Below are positions 1 to 15,400 of a stretch of DNA of 64,000 nucleotides, in pieces. The stretch is taken from the NCBI GenBank assembly GCA_031551265.1, contig JAVBNU010000020.1:1-64000 (forward strand). Direction: 5' to 3'. The notes under the pieces are model-generated. The model worked only from the letters and a program-made list of their open reading frames with translations. It had not been told where the DNA came from and did no database searches. This DNA is from JAVBNU01 sp031551265. GTDB lineage: Bacteria > Cyanobacteriota > Vampirovibrionia > Gastranaerophilales > Gastranaerophilaceae. The first letter of the stretch is position 1; the number at the start of each line of letters is the position of its first letter. A program made the position numbers and the translations under genes.

Positions 1-485
1 CCTAGTGCTTTGTTTGAGTCGAAGGAGGTATCTGAAACAGATAGAGTACCTGAGTTGTAGATAGCGCCGCCTGATTCGGAGGCTTGCATGTTTTTGAACT
101 CGGATTTTTTTAGATCACCCGTGTCAGAGTCTTTTATTGTCAGGGTGCCTGAGTTGTAAATACCGCCGCCGAGAATAGCAGCTACACCATTCAATACAGT
201 GTTGTTGAAGCTTGAGGCATCGACAGTAAGTTGACCTGCGTTGTAAATTGCACCACCGTAGCCGCCTAATGCAGTGTTGTCTGTGAACGTAGACGTTGTG
301 ATTGTGTTGCCGGCAGCAGTCGATGCGTTGTAGATTGCGCCGCCAAGGGCTGTTGTGTCGGCCTTAGTGACGGTATTACGGTCAAAGGTTGAGTTGGTGA
401 TAGCCAGCACTGCATCGGTGGCGTTGTGTACCGCACCGCCTGTTAATACCGCACTATTTGTAGTGAATGTAGAACCCGTGATAGC
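1..485 (-). repeat. Direct repeat inside the adhesin, copy 1
   Basis: About 485 bp that recur at 865-1349 with an offset of 864 bp (288 codons) and only scattered substitutions. Both copies are in frame, so this is a recent tandem duplication of several GGAIYN units. The true left boundary may lie outside the window. Confidence 0.8.
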
Positions 486-3400
486 GTTAGCTAAAGCAGA
501 GTTGTTATAAATCGCGCCGCCTGATGCTGAGGCTGTGTTTGATGTAAATGTATCATTAGTGAGAGTTATTAAACCTTCATTGTATATAGCGCCACCTAAC
601 GAACCGTTAGTCGCCTGATTTAAATTAAATGTTGAGCCGGAAACGGCTAATTTTGCGCCTGAAGCGTTGTAAATCGCGCCGCCGTCTTTTGCCACGTTTG
701 ATGTGAAGGTAGCGCCGGCAATCGAGTTACTCGCGTTAGTACCTGCGTTATAAATTGCGCCGCCGTAAGTAGCTGTATTAGCTGTGAAAGTGGTTGCACC
801 GTTGATAGTCAATAATCCTGTGCCGGTATGATAAATAGCGCCGCCGCCGTTGCCTGTAGCTGTGCCGAGTGCTTTGTTTGAATCGAAGGAGGTATCTGAA
901 ACAGATAGAGTACCTGAGTTGTAGATAGCGCCGCCTGATTCGGAGGCTTGCATGTTTTTGAACTCGGATTTTTTTAGATCACCTGTGTCGGAGTCCTTGA
1001 TTGTGAGAGTGCCTGTGTTGTAGATACCGCCGCCAAGCACAGCAGCAACACCATTCAGGACAGTGTTGTTAAAGCTTGAAGCATCGACAGTAAGTAGACC
1101 TGCGTTGTATACTGAGCCACCATATCCGCCAAGAGCGGTGTTACCGGTGAAAGTTGATGTTGTGATTGTGTTGCCGGCAGCAGTCGATGCGTTGTAGATT
1201 GCACCGCCAAGGGCTGTTGTATCAGCTTTAGTGACGGTATTGCGGTCAAAGGTTGAGTTGGTGATAGCTAACACAGCAGCCGTTACGTTGTATATAGCAC
1301 CGCCTGTTAATACCGCACTATTTGTAGTGAATGTAGAACCCGTGATAGCTAACACAGCAGCAGTTGAGTTCTGTATAGCGCCGCCGTAAGTGGCTGTATT
1401 CCCTGCAAATTGAGAAGATATAACCTTCGTATCTCCTGTGCTGCTATTACGTATAGCTCCGCCGTAGACTCCTGAATTAGTCGTGAAAGTTGTGCCTGTG
1501 AGGTTTAGCGTGCCTGAGTTCCATATAGCCCCGCCGATATAATCAGAGGTGTTAGATGTAAATGTTGAATCACTGATTGTTGCAGTACCTGAGTTATAAA
1601 TGGCACCACTGCCGTTAGTTGTGCCGAACGCTTTATTTGCATCAAATGATGTATCAGTAATGGTTAAAGTGCCTGAATTGTTTATAGCGCCGCCTAACTC
1701 AGAGGCTGTATTCCCTGCAAATTGAGAAGATATAATCTTCGTATCTCCTGTGCTGCTATTCCATATAGCGCCGCCGTAGACTCCTGAATTAGTTGTGAAA
1801 GTTGTGTCTGTGAGGTTTAGCGTGCCTGAGTTCCATATAGCCCCGCCTGTTGCTGAGGCAGTGTTTGACGTAAAAGTCGAATCAGTGATAGTTGCTGTGC
1901 TTGAGTTGTAAATAGCGCCGCCGCCTCCTACGCCAGAAGCACCGAAGGCCTTGTTGGCATTAAAAGTTGAGTTTTCAATTTTTATACTACCGTTGCTATT
2001 ATATATAGCACCACCACTCACATTGGCTATATTGGCCGTAAAAGTCGAGTTTTTGATGATATTATCCACGTTTGTAGCATCGTATAAACTGATAGCGCCG
2101 CCGTATGAGGCGGAGGTGTTGGCTGTAAAGGTCGAGCCTGAAATATCCAGCTTGCCGGCATCGGTATGATAAATCGCGCCGCCGCCACCGGTTGTGCTGT
2201 GGGCTTTGTTCGCATCAAAGGAGGTATCAGTGACGGTTAAAGTGCCCGAATTGTGTATAGCGCCGCCTGAAACGGAGACGGTATTTCCTGAAAATTGAGA
2301 AGACGTGATCTTCGTATTTCCTGTGCCGCTATTCCGTATAGCGCCGCCGCTGGTTCCTGAATTGGTCGTGAAAGTTGTGTCTGTGAGGTTTAGCACGCCT
2401 GAGTTCCATATAGCCCCGCCTGTGCCGTCAGAGGTGTTAGACGTAAAGGTTGAATCAGTGATGGTTGCCGTGTCTGTGTTATAAATCGCACCTGCGCTTG
2501 TATCACCTTTATTAGAGGTAAATGTTGACTTAGAGATAGTTGTAGTGCCAAGAATATTGATTGCTCCGGCAAAACCGGCGTGATTGGAGGTGAAGGTTGA
2601 GCCGATGATACTAGAAGCCTGGCTGCTTGAGTTGAAAATCGCCCCGCCGCTTCCCGTCGCTGTGTTAGATGTAAAAGTCGAGTCGGTAATGGAGAGCTTG
2701 CTTGTATCTCTGTTATAAATCGCGCCGCCCTGAGTGCCGGCAATATTACCCGTAAATGTTGAATCCTTGATAGTTACTACGCTGGCTGATGCATTAGCGA
2801 TAGCGCCGCCGTACTCGGCTTCATTAGATGTAAAGGTCGAATCTGTGATTGTTGCAGTGTTGCCAATATCATATATGGCTCCGCCTCTTTTTATATTACC
2901 ATAGGCGTTAAGAGCTTTATTACCTGTGAAGGTTGAGTTAGAGATAGTCATATTGCCATTTACTGCATTGTATATCGCGCCGCCAACGCTTGCCTGATTG
3001 CTGCTGAATATTGAGTCAACTATTGTCATGCTGCTATAACTTAGTATCGCACCGCCATAATCGGCCACGTTGTTGCTAAATGTCGATTTTAAGGCATTTA
3101 GTGTAGCTCCTGTTGCATTAAAAATCGCACCACCGTTTGAACCAACACCCAGAGGTGATTTATTAGAGTCAAATTTAGAGTTTTCAACATTTGTAATGCC
3201 GTAGTTCACAATAGCTGCGCCACTGTCAATACCAAACTTCTCAAACGAAGCAACATCGTATACATTGAGCGTTTGACCTGTGCTGACTCTTATACCTGAG
3301 TTAGTCGTACTACCCGTGATTTTGTGGTTGTTACCGAAAACTGTCAAAGTAGCACCTGTGCCGCCGCCCATGAAAGAGCCGGTAGTGAGGTTAGCTGTGT

Positions 3401-6400
3401 AAGTCTCATCGCCCAGCAGTGAGTACGCGCGATTCGCTGTAGCGTCTGCTACTGCGTCAATAAGCGTGTAACTGCCTGTTGTACGGACTATATCAAGTAC
3501 GCCGGCTGTCGCTGAACGTTTAAACGTATACATATTACCTTTTGTGAAGGTAACCGTTGCCACATCACCAGCGTTAGCCGCTAAAAGCGGTGATTTTGAA
3601 TCAGTAAACACTGTGATTGAGCTGGCGCCTCCATCAGTCAGAACATTGATTCCGCCTACGGTGAGACTACCTGTAGCTGAGCCTAAGACGCTGAAACTAT
3701 CACTATCGCCGACTCCTGTTTTGTTCAAGCCTGCATCAATGAATAACTTGGCAGCTGCTGCGCTAACTAATGTAGTAATTTTGGTATTCTCAAAAGTACC
3801 GTTTTGAGCGCTCAGATAACCCCCTTGCAAGTTAAGCGTCGAGCCCGTGAGGTTAGCGACTTGTCCGTCAGTGTTACCCTGGTTTAACGCCAGTGTGCCA
3901 TCGTAGAGGTTAACGTAAGCGCCGGTAACAGCCGCGTTGAAAATGATTTTACCCTTGGTTGGATTCGCAACAACATTGCCGTCAATATCTGTATAAGTAC
4001 CTGTTTTGTTTATGTTTATGACGTTTGTATTTGTTGCCGTGATACCGCCGTTGAATTCGATTTTGTTACCGTATGCAGAGTTGAGGTTGAGGATCGCACT
4101 TGTGCCATTAAGATAAACATCATTAGGTAAATTGTTGGCTTTATTGCCCGAGAAAACGGTATCACCTTTATCTGAGATTAAATTCATAATGCCATTGGTA
4201 AAGATAGCGCCGCTATGACTGCCTGCAGAATTGTTTTCAAAAGTTGAGTTAATTATAGTGACAGTTGCGCCGGTGCCGCCATTATGGGCTATTGCGCCGC
4301 CATGACTGGTTGCTGTGTTATTGGCAAAAATTGAGTTTGCTATTGTAGTATGTCCTGTGCCCGCAATATGCATTGCACCACCATAGCTTGTCGCAGTGTT
4401 ATTTATAAATATAGAATTATTAATTTTCGCTGTTCTGGAAATATTGAGTGCTCCACCACCCAGTGCAGAATTTGAAATGAATTTTGAGTTATCGATTGTC
4501 ATGGCTGTGCCTATGTGGTAAATCGCGCCGCCTACGTCGTTTGAGGTTATGTTTCCTTGAAACTCTGAGTTAGTGATTGTTGCTGTTCCGCCTGCAGCAT
4601 TATAAATTGCCCCACCATATCCTGCTGTGTTGCGGTAGAACTCAGAGTTGTCGATGGTGATTGTACCTGAATTATATATTGCTCCGCCGGCATGTGCTGA
4701 AACCGAGTTACCAGAGCCTGCGATGTCCTTGTCACCGAATTTTGAGTTAGTTATTGTTGCTGTCGCTCCGGTATGATTATAAATCGCACCACCATATGTA
4801 TTAGCTGTGTTGCGATAAAATTCTGAGTTATCAATAGTCATTGTGCCTACGTTATAAACCGCTCCACCGTTTGTTGCCGCTGTGTTACCTGATCCGGCGA
4901 TGTTTTTGTCGCCGAATGTTGAGTCTTTAATATTTAGCGTTGAGTCGCTGTAATAGTTTATTATCGCGCCGCCTCGAGCACTTGAGTTTTTGATGAACTT
5001 GGTGTTATCAATGTTTAGAGTGTTTTCGTATGCATTTATTATTGCTCCACCATCGTTCGTAGCCTTATTGCCTTCAAATAGTGAATTTGCTATATTTAAG
5101 ATGCCATTGTCTGCTCCTATAGCGCCACCCTGGCTGGATTCAATATTGTTTTTGAAAGTTGAATTGTAGATAAAGTTTGTTCCATACGACGTATATATAG
5201 CTCCACCATATATGGCTTTGTTGTCCTCGAAAGTCGAATTTTCAACAGAAATGGTGCCACCACCCGCACTTCGGATGGCTCCACCTGCATTACTCACTGT
5301 CGATTCAATACTGTTAGATTTAAATATGCTGTCTGAAACTTTCAGTGTGCCTCTATTGTATATTGCACCACCGTGTGTGGTAGCTTCATTGTTTCGGAAT
5401 GCCGTATTCTCAATATTGAGCGTGCCTGCGTTGTTGAATACACCACCGTTATCCGTTGTCTTAAACCCTTCAATCGACGCAACATTAGCAACATTGACAG
5501 TCTGCCCAGCGTTAATCACTATACCCGAATAATCATTACCAAGAATCTTGTAATCAGCATTACCGATTATGTTGAGAATCGAGCCTGTTGCACCTTCCAT
5601 AGAACCAAGATTACGCGCTACACTCTCATCAGCCACTAACGAATACGTACGCCCAATCGCACTATCATGCACCGCATCATAAAGTGTATACGTGCCGGCT
5701 GTTTTAACTATATCTAAAACACCCTTCGTCGCTGACGCCACAAACTCGTACCTGCCGCCTTGTGTGTACGTCACAGCAGAATTTATTGCCGCAAAAATCG
5801 GCGACTTCTCGTTATTAAACACCGTAATATGATCTGCATTGCCATCTTTTGCCACGTTGATGTAATCTACAGTGATTCTCTGACTATTACCTACATCATT
5901 CGCAACCGTGAAATTGTCACTCGCACCCGAATCTAAATCCGCATCCAACTGCAATTTAACCTGACTCGAACTCGTCAAATCAGTCACCGCAATACTATCA
6001 ATAACACCATTGTTCAAATCCAACGTGCCACTCTTTAAATTCATCTTATCAGCAACCTGATTAGCAACATTACCCTTTTGATTCAACGCTAAAGTTCCGT
6101 TGTATAAATTATATGTGCCGCCAGAAATTGAGTTAATCTCAACTCTGCCATCAGTCGGTTTCACCGCCACAGTCGTACTCAAACCCTCAGGCACACCATC
6201 AGTCGTTGAATATACCCCATGCTGGTTAATATTTATCTGCGCCGCTGCATTATCAGCCTTGATGCCACCACCAAGCGAAATCTTACCCGCACCCGCGTTG
6301 AGATTCACCACCGCACTCGCACCTTCCAGCTGAATATCATTATCAGCGCCATTAGCAGTATTACCCTCGAAAATCGAGTTACCACCATCAGCCACGATGT

Positions 6401-9400
6401 TAACCGTGCCCGCATTATATATCGCCCCACCCGACGTACCGGCTGTGTTGTCCGTGAAATCTGAATTCACTATTGTTGCAGTGCCGGCATTATAAATCGC
6501 CCCGCCATACGATGTAGCTGTGTTGCCTGTAAACGTCGAGTCAGAGATTGCAGCTGTTGCTCCCGTGTAGTTATCAATCGCCCCACCATACTTAGCATTG
6601 TTGCTTGTAAAAGTAGAATCAGCTATTGTTGCCGTGCCTACATTATAAATCCCACCGCCGTATGTGAGCGCACTATTCGAAACAAATGATGTATTTGAAG
6701 CTGTTAATGTGCCATAATGCGCTATCGCACCGCCATTTGTCTTCGCTGTATTGTTTATGAATTCTGAATTTGTTATGGCAGCCACCGATGCGAAGGCATC
6801 ATTGCTCAAAGCACCACCATATGTGTCAGCTGTATTATTGGTAAATTTAGTGTTATCAATTATTATTGATTTCACGCTAAGGATTGCACCACCGCTTGTA
6901 CCGGCTTTATTACCTGTGAAAGTCGAGTCTGTTATTGTTGCAGCGCCTACGTTATAAATTGCCCCGCCAAAGCGGTCTGCAGTGTTACTTGTGAACGTCG
7001 AGTCTGTTATTGTTGTTGTAGCTTCGGTATGACTATAAATCGCACCACCATGTGTGCCGGCAGTATTACCCGTGAAAGTCGAGCCTGAGATAGTCGCTGT
7101 AGTACCTGAATTAGCGAATGCACCACCGTAGTTGGCCGAGTTACTTGTGAAAGTTGAGTCCGTTATTGTAATAGCGCCTGAGCTGCTTACTGCCCCACCC
7201 CATGTTCCGGCTGAGTTATTTGTGAAAATAGAGTTTGTAATTACTGAATTACCAATGCTATGAATAGCGCCTCCCATATGCCCGGCTGCTTTATTGCCCG
7301 TGAATTCAGAGTCTATAACCGTTAAATTGCCGGTGCTTGCTGACCAAATAGCTCCGCCAAATGATGCCCCTGCTGTTGAAGTTACTGTATTTGAGGTGAA
7401 TTTTGTGTTGTAGATATATGCGTTTCCTGTGTTATAAATTGCACCACCGTAGACAGTAGCTGTGCTGGTGTTTTGAGCGATGTTTCCCGTAAATTCTGAA
7501 TCTTTGATTACTATGTCTTTAAAGTTAGAAATCGCCCCGCCGTATGTGCCGGCTGAGTTTTTACTAAAGGTCGAGTCGGTGATTGTTGCGGTGCCGAAGT
7601 TGTAAATCGCACCGCTGCTGGCAACAGCTTTGTTTTCGGTAAAAGTCGACTCAGTGATAGTCACAGTGCCTGAGTTTTGAATAGCTCCGGCATGTCCCGA
7701 AGATGTATTTTGAATAAATTCAGTGTTCTTTATGCTTAATATAGCCGGTGATCCAGTCGTGGCAGTTTTATTAAGAATAGCACCCGAATCATTTACAGTG
7801 GCGGTATTCGCTTTAAATAAGCTATCCTCAATGTATAATATACCAACATTGAATATGGCTCCGATGTTAGCGGCTGTGTTGGAGGTGAATTTTGTGGATT
7901 TTATATTTGTGATACCTAACTCGGTGTTGTATATAGCACCAGAACTACCTCTACCTTTATTGGACACAAACTCGGAGTTGGTAATGTTAGCCGTACCCTC
8001 TATGACAGCTGCGCCGCCGATTTGAGCCTCGTTGGCCTGAAAAAGAGTACCTGCTATGTTTGTGACACTTCCGGCGGTAGTATATATAGCACCACCATTA
8101 TATGCAGAGGTTGTCTTATTTTCAATAAATTTTGAGTCTGAAATATTTAATGTGCCTGCACTGATTATAGCAGTACCGGATGTCCCTTTGAAGTTCTCAA
8201 TCGACGCTACGTTGTAGATATTCATTGTTTTGCCTGCAACTACTTGAAAACCTTCTTGTTCGTTGCCAAGGAGTTTGCTTGTGCCGTCTCCGTAGATGAA
8301 CAAAGTCGCGCCGGTGCCGCCGCCCATAATTGTTTTTGAGGCTGAGTTCGTAACAGTTTCAGTAGCTATTAGTGAATAAGCACGTGTGTCCGTGGTATCT
8401 TGGACAGCCGCGCGTATTCCACCGCCATCAGCTCTTGACCATGCCAGCGTGCCGGCCGTGCCGCCAACATTAAACGTATAAGTAGAGGTGCTTGTGAACG
8501 TTTTTGCCAGGGTCAGTATAGGCGATTTGCCCGCACCGCCCGTGAATAACGTTAACGTGCCGCTTGTCGCGGTAGTATTAGCTGTCACATTAACAGCCTC
8601 TCTTACAGTCCCTGAGGCCGTACCTGCAACAGTATACTGGTCGTTGGTCATGTTCGATAAATTCGCATCAAACGCGACAATAGGACTATTAGACGCTTTG
8701 AACGTCGTAATCGCTGTACTGTCAGTTTTTGCATTCACGGTATTTAAAATACCACCCTGCAAATCAAGCGTCGAGCTTGTGAAGTTAGCGACTTGTCCGT
8801 CAGTGTTGCCTTTGTTTAGCGCGAGCGTGCCATCGTAGAGGTTAACATAAGCGCCGCTAACCGCCGCGTTGAAAATGATGTTGCCTTTAGTCGGATTCGC
8901 AACAACATTGCCGTCAATATCAGTATAAGTACCTGTTTTGTTTATGTTTATGACGTTTGTATTTGTTACCGTGATACCGCCGTTGAACTCGATTTTATTG
9001 CCGTACGCTGAGTTGAGATTGAGAGCTGCATTTGCGCCGCTAAGATAAATATCACGTGGGGAGTTACTACCTTTGTTGCCTGTGAAAATAGTATCACCTT
9101 TATCGGAGACTAAATTTACAGTACCTGTACTCAATATAGCCCCAGTACCTCCAGTGTCACTATTATCTTTAAATGTTGAATTGATTATAGTTGCAATAGC
9201 GCCTTCCGTCGCATTAAGGAAAATTGCCCCTGCAGTACCGGCGGTTGTGGAATTGCTATCAAAAATTGAATTTGCTATGATTGTATGTCCGCCTCTTGCA
9301 ATGTACAATGCTCCACCGTAGGATAGAGCAGTGTTGTTTTTGAATAGAGAATTATTAATTCTGTTTACTAATCCGCTAATAGTGAGAGCTCCACCACCTG

Positions 9401-12400
9401 ACTCCGTACCTGATCCTGCAATCCCCGCAGCATTGGAAATAAATTTCGAGTCATTTATTACAAGCATGGTGCTACTGCCTGTGGTAGATATGGCACCACC
9501 ATAGAACTTGGATATATTGTGATAAAACTCTGAGTTGTCAACTGTCATTATACTGGAACTTAAAATCGCGCCACCATAGCTGTTGGTGGTGTTACCTGAG
9601 CCTGCGATGTCCTTGTCGCCGAATTTTGAGTTAGTGATAGTTACTGTACCCGTATTATAAATTGCCCCACCATTGTTTGTTGTAGCTGTATTGCGATAGA
9701 AATCGGAGTTGTCGAGAGTTAGAGTACCTGCATTATAAATCGCCCCACCACTTGTTGTAGCTGTGTTACCCGAGCCTGCGATGTTTTTGTCGCCGAATTT
9801 TGAGTTAGTTATAGTGGCTGTTGAATTTGCGTCATTAGTAATTGCGCCACCTGAGGTGCCTGCGATATTTCGATAGAATTCTGAGTTATCAATATTCAGC
9901 AGTGCTGCATTGTTACTAATTGCTCCGGCGGCTTTGTCGGCTACATTCCCTGAATTTGCAATAATTGCATCACCGAACTTAGAGTTGTTGACAGTAAGGC
10001 TGACAATACCGGTATTTGAAGAATGTGTAAAATTAGATATTGCTGCGCCGTCGCCACCAGTATAATTTCTGTAAAATTCTGAATTTGTAATTTCCATTAT
10101 CCCCTGGTTTTGAATAGCACCGCCACCGCCAATATTTGTGTTCTTATTGCCTGAGTCTGCTATTACAGCATCACCGAATACAGAATTACTTATGTCTGTT
10201 ATCGAACCTATAGTTGCGAAGATCGCTCCACCAACCACGTCTGATATATTATTCGTGAATTTAGAATCTGAAATATTCAGTGTGCCCGCGGATACTATTG
10301 CTCCTCCTGCATATGTAGCGGCATTACCATTATTGGCAAAAGTTGTATTCTCCACATTCAACGTACCTGCGTTATAGAATGCGCCAACGTTTGTACTGGT
10401 CTTAAACCCTTCAATCGACGCAACATTAGCAACATTTACCGTCTGACCAGCGTTGATTGTTATACCCGAATAATCATTACCAAGAATCTTGTAATCAGCA
10501 TTGCCAATTATATTTAACACAGAACCGGCAGCACCCTCCATTACACCCAAATTACGCGCTACACTCTCATCAGCAACAAGCGAATACGTGCGCCCAATCG
10601 CACTATCATGCACAGCATCATACAACGTATACGTACCGGCCGTTTTCACAATATCAAGCACACCCTTCGTCGCCGACGCCACAAACTCGTACTTACCACC
10701 CTGAGTATACGTAACAGCCGAATTTATCGCCGCGAAAATCGGCGACTTTTCGTTGTTAAATACCGTAATATGATCCGCAGCACCATCCTTCGCCACATTT
10801 ATATAATCTACAGTGATTTTCTGACTATTATCAACCGCGTTCGCAACCGTGAAATTGTCACTCGCACCCGAATCTAAATCAGCATCAATCTGCAATTTTA
10901 CCTGACTCGAACTCGTCAAATCAGTCACCACAACACTATCAATAACACCATTGTTCAAATCCAACGTGCCACTCTTTAAATTCATCTTATCAGCAACCTG
11001 AGTCACTGCATTGCCCTTTTGATTCAACGCCAACGTGCCATTATGCAAATTATACGTGCCACCATTGATTGAATTAATCTCAACCCTGCCATCAGTCGGC
11101 CTCACAGCCACAGTCGTACTCAACCCCTCAGGCACACCCTCAGTCGTTGAATATACCCCATGCTGGTTAATATTCACCTGCGCCGCAGAATTATCAGCCT
11201 TAATCCCACCACCAAGCGAAATCTTACCCGCACCCGCGTTGAGATTCACCACAGCGCTCGCACCTTCCAGCTGAATATCATTGTCCTCACCATTAGCTGT
11301 ATTACCCTCGAAAACCGAGTTACCACCATCAGCCACGATGTTAACCGTACCCGTATTATATATCGCCCCACCCGACGTACCGGCTGTGTTGTCCGTGAAA
11401 TCTGAATTCACTATTGTTGCAGTGCCGGCATTATGAATCGCACCACCCTTTGTACCGGCAGTGTTGTCCGTGAAGTCAGAATTTACTATTGTTGCAGTAC
11501 CTGCATTATAGATAGTTCCACCGATGGCGTCGGATGTATTGTTTTTAAAAGTCGAGTCTGAGATTGTCACAATAGCGCCTGTGTTCACATTGACAGCGCC
11601 ACCTCGGACGACTCCGATATTAGACGTAAATATAGAGTTTGAAATATCCAACGTTGAGTTCACATAGGTATATACAGCGCCGCCTATAGTCGCTGAATTC
11701 GAGGTGAAAAAGGAATCTCTGATTAGCGCCGTACCCTGCAGGGCGATTGCTCCGCCGTACGTGCTTTCTGCTCCGTTAGCTACGCTATTATTTTTGAATA
11801 TTGAATTTATGACTTCTAACGCCTCCTCACCCCTAATAGCGCCACCGGAATACTTAGTAGTATTTGCTGTGAAAGTGCTATCTTTTACTGCCAAAGCGCC
11901 TCCGGCACTTGTATACACTGCGCCGCCTTGCATGCCGGCTGTGTTGCCTGTGAACGTCGAGTTCTCTATAGCCATGGTGCCTCTGTTCAAAATCGCTCCA
12001 CCACCAAAACTTCCTGTGGAATTGGCATTATTACCCGTGAAGGTCGAATTAGTGACTGTTGCCGTTGCACCTGTATAATTATATATAGCACCGCCGCCAT
12101 AGTTCGTTGTCAAGGTCGCCTGATTGCCGGAAAATTCAGTATTATCAACAGTTAGCTTATTGGTATTATATATAGCACCACCGTATGTAGAGGTGTTACC
12201 TGTGAAAGTCGAATCTGATATCGTTGCTGTATATGCGTTACAAATCGCGCCACCGCCGGTGCTGGCTTTGTTTTCTTTAAAAGTCGAGTCTGATATTGTT
12301 GCAGTACCGTAGTTATAAATTGCACCACCAATGCTCGTTGTTGATGTGTTTTTGTAAAAAGTCGAGTCGCTGATAGTCAGCGTTGCAGTAGTTGCGTTAG

Positions 12401-15400
12401 TAACCGCACCGCCGAAGGTAGCGGCTGTGTTTTCGCTAAAGGTTGAGCCTGAGATTGTCGCAGTACTGCCATTGTAAATAGCTCCGGCGTACATAGCAGC
12501 TGTATTCCCAATGAATTCAGTGTTTTTTATACTCAATATAGCCGGTGAGCCTTGGAATATAATGTTGCTAATAGCGCCTCCATAGGTCGAGGTGGCTTGG
12601 TTCGTTTTAAATATGCTGTCCTCAATGTACATAATACCGTAATTTAATATGGCTCCGGCAGTAAGACCTGTGTTGGAGGTAAATTTCGTGGATTTGATAG
12701 TTGTTGTTGCAACGCCCATGTTATACAGAGCACCACCACCACCACCTGAGCCTTTATTTGATACAAAGTCGGAGCTTGCAATATTAGCCGTGCCGCCTAT
12801 GACAACTGCCCCGCCAGTGACAGCCTCGTTATCCTGAAAAAGTGTGCCTGTTATGTTTGTGATGCTTCCTGCGATAGCATCCACAGCGCCACCGTAGTGA
12901 GGAGATGCAACTTTGTTTTCAATGAATTTTGAATCTGAGATATTTAGTATACTGCTGCTGTATATGGCGCCACCCCAGCCGCCTGTACCTGTATTTTTAT
13001 AAAAGGTTGTGTTATCGACATTGAGAGTGCCGGCATTGTTTATGGCAACGCCCCAGCCGGTGCTTTTGAAGTTCTCAATCGACGCCACGTTGTAGATATT
13101 CATTGTTTGTCCTGCAACTACAGCAAAACCTTCTTGCTCGTTGCCAAGGAGTTTGCTTGTGCCGTCTCCGTAGATGAACAGAGTCGCGCCAGTGCCGCCG
13201 CCCATAATTGTTTTTGAGGCTGAGTTCGTAACAGTTTCAGTAGCTATTAGTGAATAAGCGCGTGTGGCCGTGATATCTTGGACAGCCGCGCGTATTCCAC
13301 CGCCATCAGCTCTTGACCATACCAGCGTGCCGGCCGTGCCACCCGGATTAAACGTATATGTAGAGGTGCTTGTGAACGTTTTTGCCAGGGTCAGTATAGG
13401 CGATTTGCCCGCGCCGCCTGTGAACAGCGTCAAAGTGCCGCTTGTAGCTGTAGTGTTAGCTGTCACGTTGATGGCCTCTCTTACTGTGCCTGACGCTGAG
13501 CCTGCAACAGTATATTGGTCGTTGGTCAGGTTTAGTAAATCTGCATCAAACGCAACAATAGGGAATGTGCCGCTTGTCGGCGCTGAGAACGTCAAAATTG
13601 GTGTGCTGTCAGTTTTAGCGTTAACAGTGTTTAAGATGCCGCCGACTAAATTCAGTGTCGAGTTCGTAAAGTTGGCAACCTGCCCGTCAGTGTTACCTTG
13701 ATTTAGCGCTATCGTACCGTCATAAAGATTAACTTTAGTACCGCTGACCGCCGCGTTGAACACGATTTTACCCTTAGTCGGATTCTCAACAATTTTGTCG
13801 TCAATATCAGTATATGTGCCTGTTTGATTTATATGTATGTTATTAACATTAGTCCCTGCAATGCCGCCGTTGAACTCGATTTTATTGCCGTATGCAGCGT
13901 TGAGGTTGAGAACTCCGTCTACGCCCGACAAATAAATGTCATTAGTTTTTGTCACACCGGCTGCAATAATTTGGTTACCTTTGAAAACGGTATCACCTGT
14001 GTCAGCAATAATGTTTACCGCTTTAGTAGCTGAGATTGCGCCTCCTGATGTAGATGTTGTTACAGAAATTGCCTTGTTACCTTCAAACAGATTTGCCCCT
14101 AAAAGGGTCAATGGTCCGCCATAAACCCCTATGGCCCCATCGGCCGCGCCGTAAATGCCGTTGTAAGCCTGTTCTGAAATATTGTTAATGAATTGGCTGT
14201 CTCTTACTGTTAATGCCGCATTAGAGAATATAGCTCCGCTTTGTGGTGCATTGTCAGCCACAGTTGAGTATATTCTGTTATTAACAAAAGAGCTTTTGTT
14301 TATTGTGGTTTTGCTGCCTATATCTGTAGAGATTGCTGCACCTTTGTATTCAGCTGTATTATTGCTGAATTCTGAATCTGTAATGGTTATAGTTCCTGAA
14401 TTCCATATCGCTCCACCGCGTGTGCCGGCTGTATTGCCCGAGCTGGCTATGTCTTTGTCGCCAAATTTTGAGTTAGTGATGGTCGCTGTCGCTCCGGCTG
14501 CATTATGAATCGCACCACCTGATCTACTCGATGAAAGATTACGGTAAAACTCGGAGTTATCAATATTCAAAGTGCCTGCGTTATAAATCGCCCCACCATT
14601 ACCTGTTGCCGTGTTGCCCGAGCCTGCAACGTTTTTGTCACCGAATGTTGAGTTGGTGATTGTTGCTGCACCTATATTCATAATCGCACCACCTGCACCT
14701 GTGCTAGCTGTATTTCTGTAAAATTCAGAGTTGTCGAGAGTTAGCGTGCCTGCGTTATAAATCGCCCCACCATTACCTGTCGCTGTGTTACCCGAGTCTG
14801 CGATGTTTTTGTCACCGAACTCTGAGTTGGTGATTGTTGCTGTTCCACCTGCAGCATTATAAATTGCCCCACCATTGTTTGTTGTAGCTGTGTTGCGATA
14901 AAATTCGGAATTATCGAGAGTCAGAGTGCCTCCGCTGTTATAAATCGCTCCGCCATATGTTGTAGCCGTATTACCCGAGCCTGCGATGTTTTTGTCACCG
15001 AATGTTGAGCTGGTGATTGTGGCTGTCGCTCCGGCTGCATTATGAATCGCCCCACCATATGTATTAGCTGTGTTGCGATAAAACTCAGAGTTGTCGATGG
15101 TTAGTGTACCTGCATTATAAATCGCCCCACCGTCTGTGCCGGCGGTATTTGAGTCGAAAATAGAATTTGATATTTCTAACAAAGCATTGTTGTGACTGTA
15201 TATTGCACCTGCCGCTTTTGTTGCCGAATTATTTTTAAAGATTGAATTATTAACTCTAGCAGCAATCTCCGTATTATAGTTTATAAGTGCGCCACCAGCA
15301 TGGGCGCCCGTACCTAGTGACTTATTGTTTTCAAATAATGAATTTGAAATTATCAAAACGCCTGTTGCTAGATTATAAATAGCACCACCACTAACTGCAG

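Noticed and set aside
11704..13701. Plus-strand open frames of 60-145 codons inside the adhesin region (for example 11704-12078 and 13264-13701)
   Set aside because: They are the reverse reading of the GGAIYN repeats and show the monotonous IAPP pattern that this produces. They have no independent start signals, and the minus-strand frame is continuous.
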